NCBI RefSeq assembly: GCF_026151205.1
Contig: NC_087079.1
Location: forward strand, 8,546,635 to 8,610,634
Length of the DNA: 64,000 bases
Source of the DNA: Bolinopsis microptera
Taxonomy: Eukaryota > Ctenophora > Tentaculata > Lobata > Bolinopsidae
Direction: 5' to 3'
Positions within the stretch are counted from its first letter, which is position 1; each line of letters begins with the position of its first letter. Of this stretch, positions 22,026 to 33,000 are shown in pieces. The notes under the pieces are model-generated. The model ran no database searches. It was not told where the DNA came from and saw only the letters and a list, made by a program, of their open reading frames with translations. Both the position numbers and the translations under genes were made by a program.

Positions 22026-22721
22026 TCAAGAATCTTCCTGACGATATATTTGTGAAAGTTTAAGAAGCTTGATGATAACATTTTTGTTCTCGTTCATTAG
22101 TTTGTTGACATCAGATAGACTAGTAGTCGTGATAACTGCAGTCAAAAGAGCTTTTTCTTCCATACTTAAAATTGTGGCGATGTCTTGTCCACAGTCAATG
22201 AGATGCTGCTCAAATTTCTCAAACATTTCCGTTTTCATTATGTAAGAGAATAAAAAGTCCATACATTTGTTCTCCTCCTTGCACAATTTACTTTGTAACA
22301 GGACATCTAGAGATTTGAGTAATTTCGACATATCATTTACCTTTTTATTTATTTGCTTGATTGCTACGCCTTTCCGCTTGCCTTTGTGTTGCCGAACTGA
22401 GTCAGATTCTAACTCATCACTACTTGATACACTTCTACTATCACTATATGGTGTTTTTGACTCGTCATCAGCACTTGTTTCCTCAGAGTTAGAACCGTCT
22501 TGTTGAGATTCTTCAGATATTATCGTACCAGCATCTGAATATGTGGAAGCAGGATAATCCAGTTTTACATCAGTCGCATCCGAGTTAGCTTTTAATAGTG
22601 GTTGAATGTTAGAGCTTGTTTCTGATTCTCCGTTCTCTCGATGATACCGACTTTTGTGTGAGGACAAGCTATATTTATTGACAAAAGACTTGTCACAGAA
22701 TGAGCAAGAAATAGGACTCAT
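22026..22721 (-). CDS. C2H2 zinc-finger protein of the palindromic element, left copy (intact)
   Basis: A 231-residue protein beginning MSPISCSFCDKSFVNKYSL and carrying one C2H2 finger at residues ~6-28 (C-x2-C, then H-x4-H). Residues ~45-110 are Ser/Asp/Glu-rich and probably disordered, followed by a basic patch (HKGKRKGVAIKQINKK) and helical segments to the end. A single N-terminal finger plus acidic linker suggests a DNA- or RNA-binding factor of the element. I know no named family. It is transcribed outward from the element's centre and has an almost identical, inverted twin at 23091. Confidence 0.7.
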   Translation of the reverse strand: MSPISCSFCDKSFVNKYSLSSHKSRYHRENGESETSSNIQPLLKANSDATDVKLDYPASTYSDAGTIISEESQQDGSNSEETSADDESKTPYSDSRSVSSSDELESDSVRQHKGKRKGVAIKQINKKVNDMSKLLKSLDVLLQSKLCKEENKCMDFLFSYIMKTEMFEKFEQHLIDCGQDIATILSMEEKALLTAVITTTSLSDVNKLMNENKNVIIKLLKLSQIYRQEDS

Positions 22722-22786
22722 GATATTACAAAAGATACGTATAGAACGTTTGCAACAACAGTCTTAAAATATATTATTCAATCTAA

Positions 22787-23028
22787 TGGGAATGCTTCAA
22801 ATTTTTTGGAGTAATTAACTCAGACCCACGTGCTATTTTAAACAAATAAAAAACAACTAATCTGCTTTCCCTGATCGACGTGTCTTTTTTCTTAACCGAC
22901 GGTTAGGTCCCATTGTATTTGTATGTACGGGTGTTAAGGCCTTCGGGCTCCCTCCCTCCTTTCCTACCCTCCCTCCCCTGGAGGGAGGGTAGGGTTGGGA
23001 GGTAGGGTAGGAAAGCAAATTCCCGTTA
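22787..23028. other. Unique centre of the palindrome
   Basis: The ~240-bp loop between the arms and the only part not duplicated. It separates two divergent genes and so should hold their promoters. It contains a C-rich/G-rich inverted pair around CCCTCCCTCCCCTGGAGGGA and a G-quadruplex motif at 22983-22999. Confidence 0.6.
22983..22999 (+). promoter_or_regulatory. G-quadruplex motif
   Basis: GGGAGGGTAGGGTTGGG: four runs of three G with loops of 1-2 nt, an excellent intramolecular G4 match. It sits about 90 bp upstream of the right zinc-finger ATG. Confidence 0.7.
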
Positions 23029-23090
23029 GATTGAATAATATATTTTAAGACTGTTGTTGCAAACGTTCTATACGTATCTTTTGTAATATC

Positions 23091-25247
23091 ATGAGTCCTA
23101 TTTCTTGCTCATTCTGTGACAAGTCTTTTGTCAATAAATATAGCTTGTCCTCACACAAAAGTCGGTATCATCGAGAGAACGGAGAATCAGAAACAAGCTC
23201 TAACATTCAACCACTATTAAAAGCTAACTCGGATGCGACTGATGTAAAACTGGATTATCCTGCTTCCACATATTCAGATGCTGGTACGATAATATCTGAA
23301 GAATCTCAACAAGACGGTTCTAACTCTGAGGAAACAAGTGCTGATGACGAGTCAAAAACACCATATAGTGATAGTAGAAGTGTAAATAGTAGTGATGAGT
23401 TAGAATCTGACTCAGTTCGGCAACACAAAGGCAAGCGGAAAGGCGTAGCAATCAAGCAAATAAATAAAAAGGTAAATGATATGTCGAAATTACTCAAATC
23501 TCTAGATGTCCTGTTACAAAGTAAATTGTGCAAGGAGGAGAACAAATGTATGGACTTTTTATTCTCTTACATAATGAAAACGGAAATGTTTGAGAAATTT
23601 GAGCAGCATCTCATTGACTGATTGATTTGATTGATTGAGGAGCACTACCCAGAGGCATTACTCGGCACTAACGCCTTAAAATCTTTAATTACAATCAAAT
23701 ATAAATATATCAATATGCACACAATGTATAAAATATGAATAATGTATAAAATATGATTACGCTATTAGCAAATTTGATTAGTACTACTATTAAGAATTTC
23801 TAAATAACTCTTATCTCTTGACATAAATTTAGAACAGCGACACAGGGTCTGAAGAATGCGCGGTGATATTTTTGTCTTGTAAATCAAAATGACAGTGAAA
23901 TTGCGCGGTAGCGATAGCATTGTAGAAAATGCTCGAAGATAGTCATATTTCGTTATGAGGTTAAAATTTTGTTGCTCGTTATTATCAACGTATGTTGTAC
24001 CAAATTATTTAAATTTCTAAAAGTACGAAATTTGAGTTGTTCCAGTCCTTGTCATCCGGGTTAAGTGCTTGTGCAGTAAGCACATGCTTGCTGACTGTAG
24101 ACTTGAATGAATTTAGGAATTTGTCTTGTAGGCAAGTCGTGACATATTTTATGTCCTTGTTAATAATGTTGACTGTTTTGTTATATAACTTAGGCCCAAT
24201 GTAAGAAATGCTCTTGTCTGAATTACATAAACGGTTAAATGGTACTGCAAAGAACTCAGGTTCTCTTCTAGGTGCGTTTAAGTTTAAAACAGTGAACATT
24301 CTTATAATATTTGGTGGTGCAGTGTTAGAATAAACTTTGTGCATTAAGCATAATATACATTTAGCTATCACGTTCGGTAAAGCTAATACTTCTAGTTTAT
24401 TGAAAATTTCCTTTGTGTGTGAAGGTGTACTGTTAAGATCTTTGTCATAAAAATAGCGGTGGTATTGGTTGTCTGCAGCGCGAATGCCCTTTTTCTGGGC
24501 CGAGAAGACTCTTTTAACGGAGTTTAGCGATCTTGTTCCCCAAACTGTGCAGCAGTAGTACAAGTGAGACTGAACAAAGCTGTTGTATATCAACTGGAGT
24601 GCTTTGTTAGGTACAGAGCCTTTGAGTTTGTAGAGTATGCCCGCATTTCTAGATACTTTAGTGGCTAAATGTCTAATGTGGTGGGCCCAATTTAGCTTGG
24701 TATCAATGATCACGCCAAGAAACCTTTCGTGATCACTTTGCTTTAATCGTTCACCTCCCATGTAAATTTCTATATCCTCAGTTTTCTTATTTGTAAAGAT
24801 CATATATTTAGTTTTGCTAGCATTTAATTTAAGCCCGTTATTAGTAGCCCAATCAATTATCAAAGTCAGAATCTCATTCACCATTGCATTAAGTTGTTCA
24901 AATGTATCTGTACTTATTATTAGGTTTGCGTCGTCAGCGAAATAAATATGTTTAGCTAAATTACTAATCTGAGGAAGGTCGTTGATGTAAATTATGAAAA
25001 GAATTGGTCCGAGAATGGAGCCCTGTGGTACTCCGTAGTTAAGTTTGAGGTGAGAGGACTTGCAGTTGTTGACGCTCACTGTGGACAAGACATCGCCACA
25101 ATTTTAAGTATGGAAGAACAAGCTCTTTTGACTGCAGTTATCACGACTACTAGTCTATCTGATGTCAACAAACTAATGAACGAGAACAAAAATGTTATCA
25201 TCAAGCTTCTTAAACTTTCACAAATATATCGTCAGGAAGATTCTTGA
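23091..25247 (+). pseudogene. C2H2 zinc-finger protein, right copy, split by a LINE
   Basis: The first 176 codons (23091 to ~23620) match the left copy with one visible amino-acid difference (Ser to Asn). The reading is then interrupted by the LINE at 23621-25077 and resumes at about 25078 (DIATILSMEEQALLTAV), ending in the same QEDS stop at 25247; there the Lys of the left copy is Gln. The ACTG target duplication shows the split is a plain insertion. Unless the LINE is spliced out, only the N-terminal part could be made. Confidence 0.85.
23621..25077 (-). mobile_element. 5'-truncated LINE inserted in the zinc-finger gene
   Basis: A 1,457-bp insertion flanked by ACTG (23617-23620 and 25078-25081). 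On the minus strand it begins inside a reverse transcriptase and ends at a CAATCAAATCAAT-type tail. The coding part shows GVPQGSILGPILF, the catalytic FADD box, LKLNASKTKYMIF and a thumb with FVQSHLYYCCTVWG, continuing to a stop at 24009. It lacks the endonuclease and the first half of the polymerase, so it is dead on arrival. It is a CR1/L2-type LINE different from the two upstream. Confidence 0.85.
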
Positions 25248-25395
25248 ACTTTATAACCAAAACGTTGATAATTATTGAGATAAGTATTTGGATATATAGA
25301 GTTATTGAATATAGTTTAGTTAAAGTTATCTTCAAAAATCTAAACGTGTGTTTCCTTGTCTACATTATAACTTAAAAAATAATACATCAAAATTA

Positions 25396-25966
25396 TCATT
25401 CAGTATTCAGTATATTATTCAGTATTATTCAGTATTCATTCAGTATTCATTCAGTATTCATTCAGTATTCATTCAGTATTCAGTATTCATTCAGTATTCA
25501 TTCAGTATTCATTCAGTATTCATTCAGTATTCATTCAGTATTCATTCAGTATTCATTCAGTATTCATTCAGTATTCATTCAGTATTCATTCAGTATTCAT
25601 TCAGTATTCATTCAGTATTCATTCAGTATTCATTCAGTATTCATTCAGTATTCATTCAGTATTCATTCAGTATTCATTCAGTATTCATTCAGTATTCATT
25701 CAGTATTCATTCAGTATTCATTATTCATTCAGTATTCATTCAGTATTCATTCAGTATTCAGTATTCATTCAGTATTCATTCAGTATTCAGTATTCATTCA
25801 GTATTCATTCAGTATTCATTCAGTATTCAGTATTCATTCAGTATTCATTCAGTATTCAGTATTCATTCAGTATTCATTCAGTATTCATTCAGTATTCATT
25901 CAGTATTCAGTATTCATTCAGTATTCATTCAGTATTCAGTATTCATTCAGTATTCAGTATTGTGTA
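25396..25966 (-). repeat. GTATTCATTCAGTATTCA minisatellite, right arm
   Basis: Mirror image of the left-arm array. It is free of stops in one plus-strand frame, giving a spurious repetitive peptide (FSIHSVFIQY) that I do not regard as a gene. Confidence 0.9.
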
Positions 25967-26657
25967 AGATAAGGTGACGGATTTCATCTTATCCTACTCA
26001 AGAAAATATTCCGCTCACAAAATACCAGGAAACAGAACACGGAACATTAATCGATGAACTGCTGCCAGATACCGAGCAAATATTTACGGGTATGATTTCT
26101 ACAATATTGTACTAAAATACTATGCTGATATATATATATATATTAGTTTTATTTGGTTCTTAAATTAAGCAAATATCTGTCAAGTACAAACACAGCTGTT
26201 GCCGTAACTTCACTTTAAAATGACGGTACAATCAATTGGTACTAAACTGTACACTCTAGTTAAATTTAGCTAGCACATAAGTCACTATATCCCTTTATCA
26301 GTACATTGTACTGCAGAGGTCGCCTTGAACCAGATATTAATAATGTCGATAGACAACTGATGTAATTGTACGTGAACGTGTATACTATTCATTTAACGAC
26401 TTCTGCTGTGTGATGAATGTATTTAATTGATACATTTGTATCGCATAATGTAGGGTTAGATAATTGCTTGATGGGTTAAACTAGGCTAAAATGTGTAAAA
26501 TAATAATATAACCACATTGGAGAACGACTCCGACTGGGATTCGAACTTGTAACCTCTGGCTAAAATGTGGCAGATTAGTCAACTGTGCTAAAGCTAAATG
26601 TGCCCCAATTTTAGGGGTAAACGGAGCTCGAAAAAATCCTCTTACACTACTTGGCTG

Positions 26658-27321
26658 CTTGAAGATTGGAATGTGCTGACTGCTGCACGTGTGCAAATCA
26701 ATTTGAGATCAAGCCATATGTTTAAATTAAACCACCTTTAGTAACACGGCCAGCCAGTAAGGTTTCCTGGGGAGTTAAATAGCGTAACACTTGTTCTCGC
26801 TAACGGCTGGTGTGTGGTGGTGGTGTCATCGTTTGTCGTACTCAAAACGTTTCGCGGTTGCAAATGCCGGCCCATCGAGGAAAATCTTTTTACTTTGTAT
26901 TTTAACCATTATAAAGTGTGATTAGTCGGATATGGTACTGAGTTCAAACAGTCCCCGAAACGAAAAAGCAAACATTTGATTTTTGTTTCGGCGACTGAAT
27001 CGTTGATGGGCCGGCAAATATTTGTTGTCGAGTAGTGTTGAATACTCATATTAACATGATTATTGATTTAATTTAGGAATTGTATATAAATATCTTTGAC
27101 CAAGTTTAATTGTTAATGAGAATGCACCCCAGCACTGGGCGCGCGCGGCGGCTTTTATGTTAGCGGCTACAAGCTTGAAGCTAGGCAGCTGCAGAAAAAA
27201 TGCCGCGCGCGTTCAGCGTGGGGCTTTTCGTTTTTGATTTTACAAATGACAAAGCAACTTTTAATGATTATTAATGGAATTATTATTAGAGGTGAGAAAA
27301 TAAAATATGCAAGAAAAAAAA
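26658..27321. other. Spacer with a CG-rich hairpin (27127-27223)
   Basis: Non-coding. At 27127-27149 CCCCAGCACTGGGCGCGCGC starts an arm whose inverted partner lies at 27202-27223, with a 52-bp loop. One asymmetric internal bulge interrupts the stem. It could be a tiny foldback element or a structured transcript; nothing flanks it that resembles a target duplication. Confidence 0.4.
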
Positions 27322-28613
27322 TCATCTTTCTTCTCTAACATTCATCCCTCCAAAGTGCTTTAAAGTTTTAAGCTGGTTTTGCCAAAAGTTCTCCCTTTGT
27401 TTACATATACTTAGTCTATCCTGGGCACATTGCTCAAAATTCCCAACGTCAACTTGCTCTATAATCGAAACATTAATGTCCTTACTTAAAGTACTGGTAA
27501 ACAACTTAGTGGTGGTACGGTCAAGATTGTGCAAAATCTCATTATCTATAAAATGGCAGGAAAGTTCACAAGTCCTTCTTTGGGTTTTAATGTGGGATTT
27601 ATGGTTCCTAAATCTAACCTTTAAAGGGTCTGAAGTACATCTTATATAACTTAACTTGCAAATATTATCATTAACTATGTACACAACATTTTTAGTATCA
27701 CAGTCCAATCGTCCTTTGATACTGAATACTTGGTTGGTGTGGAAACTGCCGATTGTGGTTGATGGTTTCAGGAAGTTTTTGCAGAGATCACATTTCTTAG
27801 CACAAGGGAAGCAACCTCCAGAATCAGAATCCTCAGCTGTGTCTGGAGAGGCGTGGCCTGGATCTTCTACAGCCGGCTCTTCAACAGGAGGGAGTTTGCT
27901 ATGAATAAGAATTTCATGAAGTGTTTTTGTCCCTCTAAAAGAGGTGAAAATACCATCAGGGTCAATCACCTTGCAAAGCTCGAGATCTAGACGTAGGATG
28001 TGCTTGTGGGAGTTAAGTATCCGTCTTATGTTAGGGAGACCTGGGTTGAAATCTGTTACAAGGGGAATGAGGGGGGGGGGTGAGTCTCCCTTTGCTACTG
28101 TCATCCTCCTTATGTCTCTGTTGTTGATAGTAGGAGAGCCTGCTCTTGGTTTCCACTTTATCAAAGGCCTGGTTAATTAAGCTATTGCTATAACCTCTTG
28201 CCACAAGATAGCTTGTGTATTGTGCTCGTGCTTGTATGTATTCATCATGCTCAGAAGTAAGTTTAAAGATTCTAAGTGCAGTGCTATATGGTATGTTTTT
28301 TATGGTATGTGTAGGATGGCAAGAGGTGGGAACTAGGAAGGCATGGTCATCACATGGCTTACTGTAAGGTTTGGTATGTAGTTGGCCTGCTTTCATGTAT
28401 ATAAAAGTGTCTAAGAATTCATGCAGTGCCCTCTAATGAAGCCTTCAACGTGAATTTTATGCCTGGCATTCTAGAATTGAGCCATAAGTGGAATTCCTCG
28501 AGCATTTCCTGTCCATGGGTCCAAGGGACATACACATCATCGCGGTACCTGGCCCATAGGAGAGGGGGGTGGCTCCAAGTCCCTTCCCTATATATATATA
28601 TATCATTATTCAA
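27322..28613 (-). pseudogene. Penelope-like element, 5'-truncated, GIY-YIG type
   Basis: Penelope-like elements encode a telomerase-related reverse transcriptase with a C-terminal GIY-YIG nuclease. From high to low coordinates I read the polymerase catalytic region (LLWARYRDDVYVPW, 28613-28419). A second frame (28396-28031) has QLHTKPYSKPCDDH, SSCHPTHTIKNIPYS-like residues and ARGYSNSLI. A third (28164-27322) has Cys-rich CAKKCDLCKNF and a nuclease with VVYIV...CKLSYIRCTSDPLKVR. The first residues of the GIY-YIG pair are altered (VYI/YIR). Two frame changes and loss of the 5' part show it is dead. Confidence 0.85.
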
Positions 28614-30056
28614 TAATTTAGTGGCTTTTAGTATAGTATTATGTTTACTGTATACTACAATGTAGATGAACTGGATAGAAGAGGTCCCTGGGAACCCTAC
28701 CGCTTAGGGTAGGGTTAGATATCGCCCTCCAGATTCATAGCGTTCTGTGCTTCCGCTTAAGATACTCCCTAGACTAGGTGACACTGGGATGCTACGCACA
28801 AGACAGAAGATTTAACCACTAGGATGCCTAGCCTCAGCCTCTTATCTTTACCGCGGGCCCCATGGTTACACTATTTTCAAAAATGTATATTTAGAGAGGC
28901 CAGATTAAATTTCGAACCTCATCGAATTAAAGTTTAATTTCTTTTTAAGACGTCCTGATAAGATATAAAACTTTTAATCAACTTTTAGTCAACTGCTGAT
29001 AAACATGGATCACTTGTAACTTCACAAGAAGTTAATCTCAACAAATAAAAGAGTGGATTATAAATTTAATTTCGAGCCTTTAAAAGTTTAAAATAAAATG
29101 CTGCCCTTGATTACAACCACATGCCACTTCTCTCGAACATTCTCATAAATACCAATTGCACCAGTTTTTAAAACTTTTATTATCTGGTAAGGAAAATTGA
29201 TTCACGGTGTGAGGCAAAATTTGTTCAGAAATCTAATTACCAAACTAAGAAAAAACAAACTGCAATCACACGTTCATTACCATGGACGTGTTACAAATAA
29301 TCTTGGCCACTTTGTCAAGGAAATTCCCGATATTACTCCTGAAAATAACCTTTGATTTGCTGATGGTGGCCGTTTTGCTGTCCATAAAAATGGTTATTCC
29401 TGTTAATTATAAATGATAAATTTTAACAGTGGACGCAACAGTTTAAAATTGTGACCAAAATTTAGAACAGTTCTTTTCTACTGATGAGCATCTGTGTTAT
29501 GGAAATTTCGTGTGCCACTTTGAAGTTTTTGGCTGTTTGGGATTTCAACATTGTACCATAACATTTGCTTAATCTAAGTTACGATCGTTCTATTTGAATA
29601 TTAAATCTCAGATGTTACTTATTAGATGAAATAACTCAGTTGTAGTGTAATGATAAGAACATGGCTCTAACACATGTTTTCAAGATTACACTCTTTGTAT
29701 ATAATACACAAGTATTCATATGTGTGATATCAGCTCTGCATCATTGTACAGGACAAATATAGTTTTGTTGCCTTGTGTCATATTATAGCAAAAGTGAGTT
29801 ACATCAGGTTACACACTACCCATCCACTACTGGGTGTCAGTTTGATGATAGGTAGCACAATTAGCACTTATATGTACTTGGTGGAAATTCATAGCATATC
29901 CTCAATTTTACAATACATGGTCTATACATCAGTTTTTTGTCTTATTGTTTTTCGGCTATGATACTGTCTATTATTTTATTTAATTCAGCAATTTGTTTCA
30001 CTGTTGTATTCTCTAATCATTTACTAATCTAGCTGCTAAGTTAAGGATAGTCAGTG
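28614..30056. other. Intergenic, upstream of transketolase
   Basis: No gene seen. A TA repeat (28591-28602) marks the truncated Penelope end. CCCTACC and TTAGGGTAGGGTTAG occur at 28695-28720 but are too short to call telomeric. The final ~200 bp should contain the transketolase promoter or a 5' untranslated exon; I cannot place it. Confidence 0.4.
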
Positions 30057-33000
30057 ATGTCTCACAAGCCAAGCCACGAACTTGTTCACTTCCTTGAGGA
30101 TAAAGCCAATGAAATCAGGATCCTGTCCATTGAATGTACCAATGCCAGCAAATCAGGGTAATTATATTAATTAATTTACGAAAGTTAATCATAATCTTGT
30201 CTGCTCTTTAAATTTACATGTTGAATACTTTAGATTTTGGTTTCTTTTCAATTAATACAAGTATTTATATTGAGACGATGACTATTGTTAATATTGTAGT
30301 TATGCTAAGTATGACGAAATTACATAATTAATTTTCAGACATCCCACGTCTTGTATGTCCGCTGCAGAGATCCTATCTGTGCTGTTCTTCAACGAAATGA
30401 GATATTCAAACGACTATCCTAGACACCCCTCCAGTGACCGTTTCATTCTATCCAAGGTAGGTACTTCAAGGTTGAAATTAATTTATTTTTCCAAGTCTGT
30501 AAACATTTTCTAATGAAATTCTGAATCGTACATTACACACCTTGATTAGACTACATTTGAGCATAGAGTTTTTTCTCCGGTCTCGGTCATCTAGAGTGCT
30601 TTGATGAAAAATATGGATAAGGATCCGGAATCTGGATCCTTGGCAGTTAAAAGTGACCAGGATCAGGACACACCCATATTAAACTCTGATAATTTCTAAC
30701 CTTCAGGGTCACGCTGCTCCAGGATTGTATTCAGCTTGGTGTGCTGCTGGTTTGTTTGACAAAGACAAGCTGATGACTTTGAGGAAGATTGACAGTGACC
30801 TGGAGGGTCACCCCACACCTAGGCTGAACTTCATTGACGCCGCTACTGGGTCGCTAGGTCAGGGTCTTAGTGTAGGTGCAGGAATGGCTTACGTTGGAAA
30901 ATACATCGAGCACGCCAGGTAAGTTTTGGGTAGATTTGAGAGTTTTCGAGCTAATGTTTATGCAAAATTATGGCCGGAATCACCTAAGCACAATATGTCT
31001 GTTATAGTTTGCGCTTATGAAAAGTAAATTTCTGAATATTCTGTGCATTGCAGTTTGCACTGTACTTCGCCGTTCGTAAACTTTAGGCCATAGGGTTATA
31101 TTGAAAAGTGCCATCTATGAACTATTTTAGGTGAGAATTCTTTACGTAAATAAGAACTTTAAATTATTTAGTAAACCTACACAGTACACATCTCTAAATC
31201 TGTATTGCTGATAGATGGCACTATTCAATTACCCGGATGATCGATCGACCGATGATATCACATTTGGGTTTTACATCTTCTGAGATCATGTTATATTAAA
31301 ATGCTAATGGACTGGTCACATTATGTATCTATGTAAGCAAGTAGACTACTCCTGTTAGTTGGTTTACGTGTAGCTATTTAGAAACCGCTACATGATGCTA
31401 ACGTAATTTGCGGACGGTCCCTTATCCGTCCACTATATCCTGTATTATATAGTCCAATACCTAATCGCACTCGTCATCCACTCACTACATGATGCTCCAT
31501 TTACATATCTTCTTAATGTTTCAGCTACCGAACATACTGTCTTATTGGAGATGGTGAATCTGCTGAGGGTAGCATCTGGGAGGCGCTCTCTTTCGCTTCT
31601 CACTACAAGCTGGATAACTTGGTGGCTATATTCGATATTAACCGTCTGGGACAGAGCGAGGAAGCTCCGTTACAGCACAATATGGACACTTACAGGAAAC
31701 GAGTGGAGGCGTTCGGGTATGTTTAGCCAACTGCTTTACCACGTTTAGATTAGCTTATATATTTATACCGCTTTATAATATATTTGATAACGTCTTTAAT
31801 AAAGTTACCACACAGAATGTACCGCTCTTATCACATGATCAACGTGCCTTGTCCAGGTTCCACACCATGGTGGTTGACGGCCACTCTGTGGAGGAAATCC
31901 TGAAGGCGCTGGCAGAAGCCCAGTCTGTGAAGAACAAGCCTTCAGCTCTGATCTGTAAGACTTTCAAGGGACAGGGCTCATCAGATGTGGCAGACAAACT
32001 GGACTTCCACGGTTAGTTCATTGTTAAGTATTCATTCCAATTGATTCTTGCTTGCATTTTGTGTTTTTCGCTTTTTGCTCGACAAAAACATTCATCAGAA
32101 TTCATTTCAATAGTGTGCACGGGCATTATTTCTTACTTGAGTTTAATTTTTTCTGACTAAACATTTGCAGGGAAAGCACTGAATAACCTGTCAGAGAAGA
32201 TATTTGGTGAAATAAAGGCGCGCATGCACGGTGCAGCTGAACAACCTCGACCTAAGATAAAAGATGACGCTCCTGAACTTGTGCAGAAACCGATTGCTTT
32301 CAAGACACCCCTTGAATACAAACTAGGTAAAGTTTGGAGAATGGTCACACGTCTGTTTGGTATCTACTACTCATTTGAGTTTGAAGAACCTCAAATATTA
32401 AGAATTGAATTGATATCTTCAAGTAAAGAATATAGAATTTACTTTTACAAAAAAAAAGAGTAAAAAATTTAACGACATATTATTGCAGGAGCATCGATAG
32501 CATCGAGAGTTGCATACGGTGACGCTCTAGTGAAATTGGGTGAGGCTTGTGACAGAATAGTGGTGTTGGATGCTGATACAAAGAATTCTACTTTTGCTCT
32601 GAAATTCAAGAATGTGTAAGTTTTTGATACGGTTGTTTCCAGAAGTACAGTCTACAGTAGGAACCGACCAGATTGGGGTTTTGGCTGCCGGACCGGATTC
32701 AGCCGGATTTGGATCTCAAATCCGGCAAGCCGGATTTTGCCGGACCGGAACCGGTGGTTTCAGAGTGAAATAAAAGGCAGCCGGATTTTGCCGGTTTTTG
32801 CCGGATGTTGCTGGAAAATTTCCTTCCTTTCCACGCCTAATCTTCATCGAGCACTTCTTGCAGCTTGCATAAGGGATCCCATTTTCTTCTGAGTAGAACA
32901 ACCAGACGGACGATGTTTTAGATTTACTACTACTCGACTCGACTTAGGGCGGCTTCAACGTCCGAACAGATATAGTTTTTTTTACAAATCTTCCTATCTA

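Larger units (their letters stand above)
20549..26651. mobile_element. 6.1-kb palindromic element with Polinton/Maverick-like ends
   Basis: Two long inverted arms (about 20549-22786 and 23029-26651) surround a ~240-bp centre. The ends read AGTAGTGTAAGAGG and its complement, and both sides are flanked by TGGCTG (20543-20548 and 26652-26657). A 6-bp duplication, very long inverted repeats and AG...CT ends are features of Polinton/Maverick elements. None of the Polinton core genes (protein-primed polymerase, integrase, ATPase, protease, capsid) is present, so this would be a non-autonomous derivative. Each arm carries a zinc-finger gene and a minisatellite. The right arm is longer because a LINE inserted at 23621-25077. 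Superfamily assignment is inferred. Confidence 0.65.

Noticed and set aside
25348-25977. 209-codon open frame of FSIHSVFIQ repeats
   Set aside because: It is only the translation of the right-arm minisatellite; the left arm gives no equivalent gene and codon content is fixed by the repeat.
28690-28725. Possible telomeric repeat (TTAGGGTAGGGTTAG)
   Set aside because: Only two or three irregular units; not enough to call interstitial telomere DNA.
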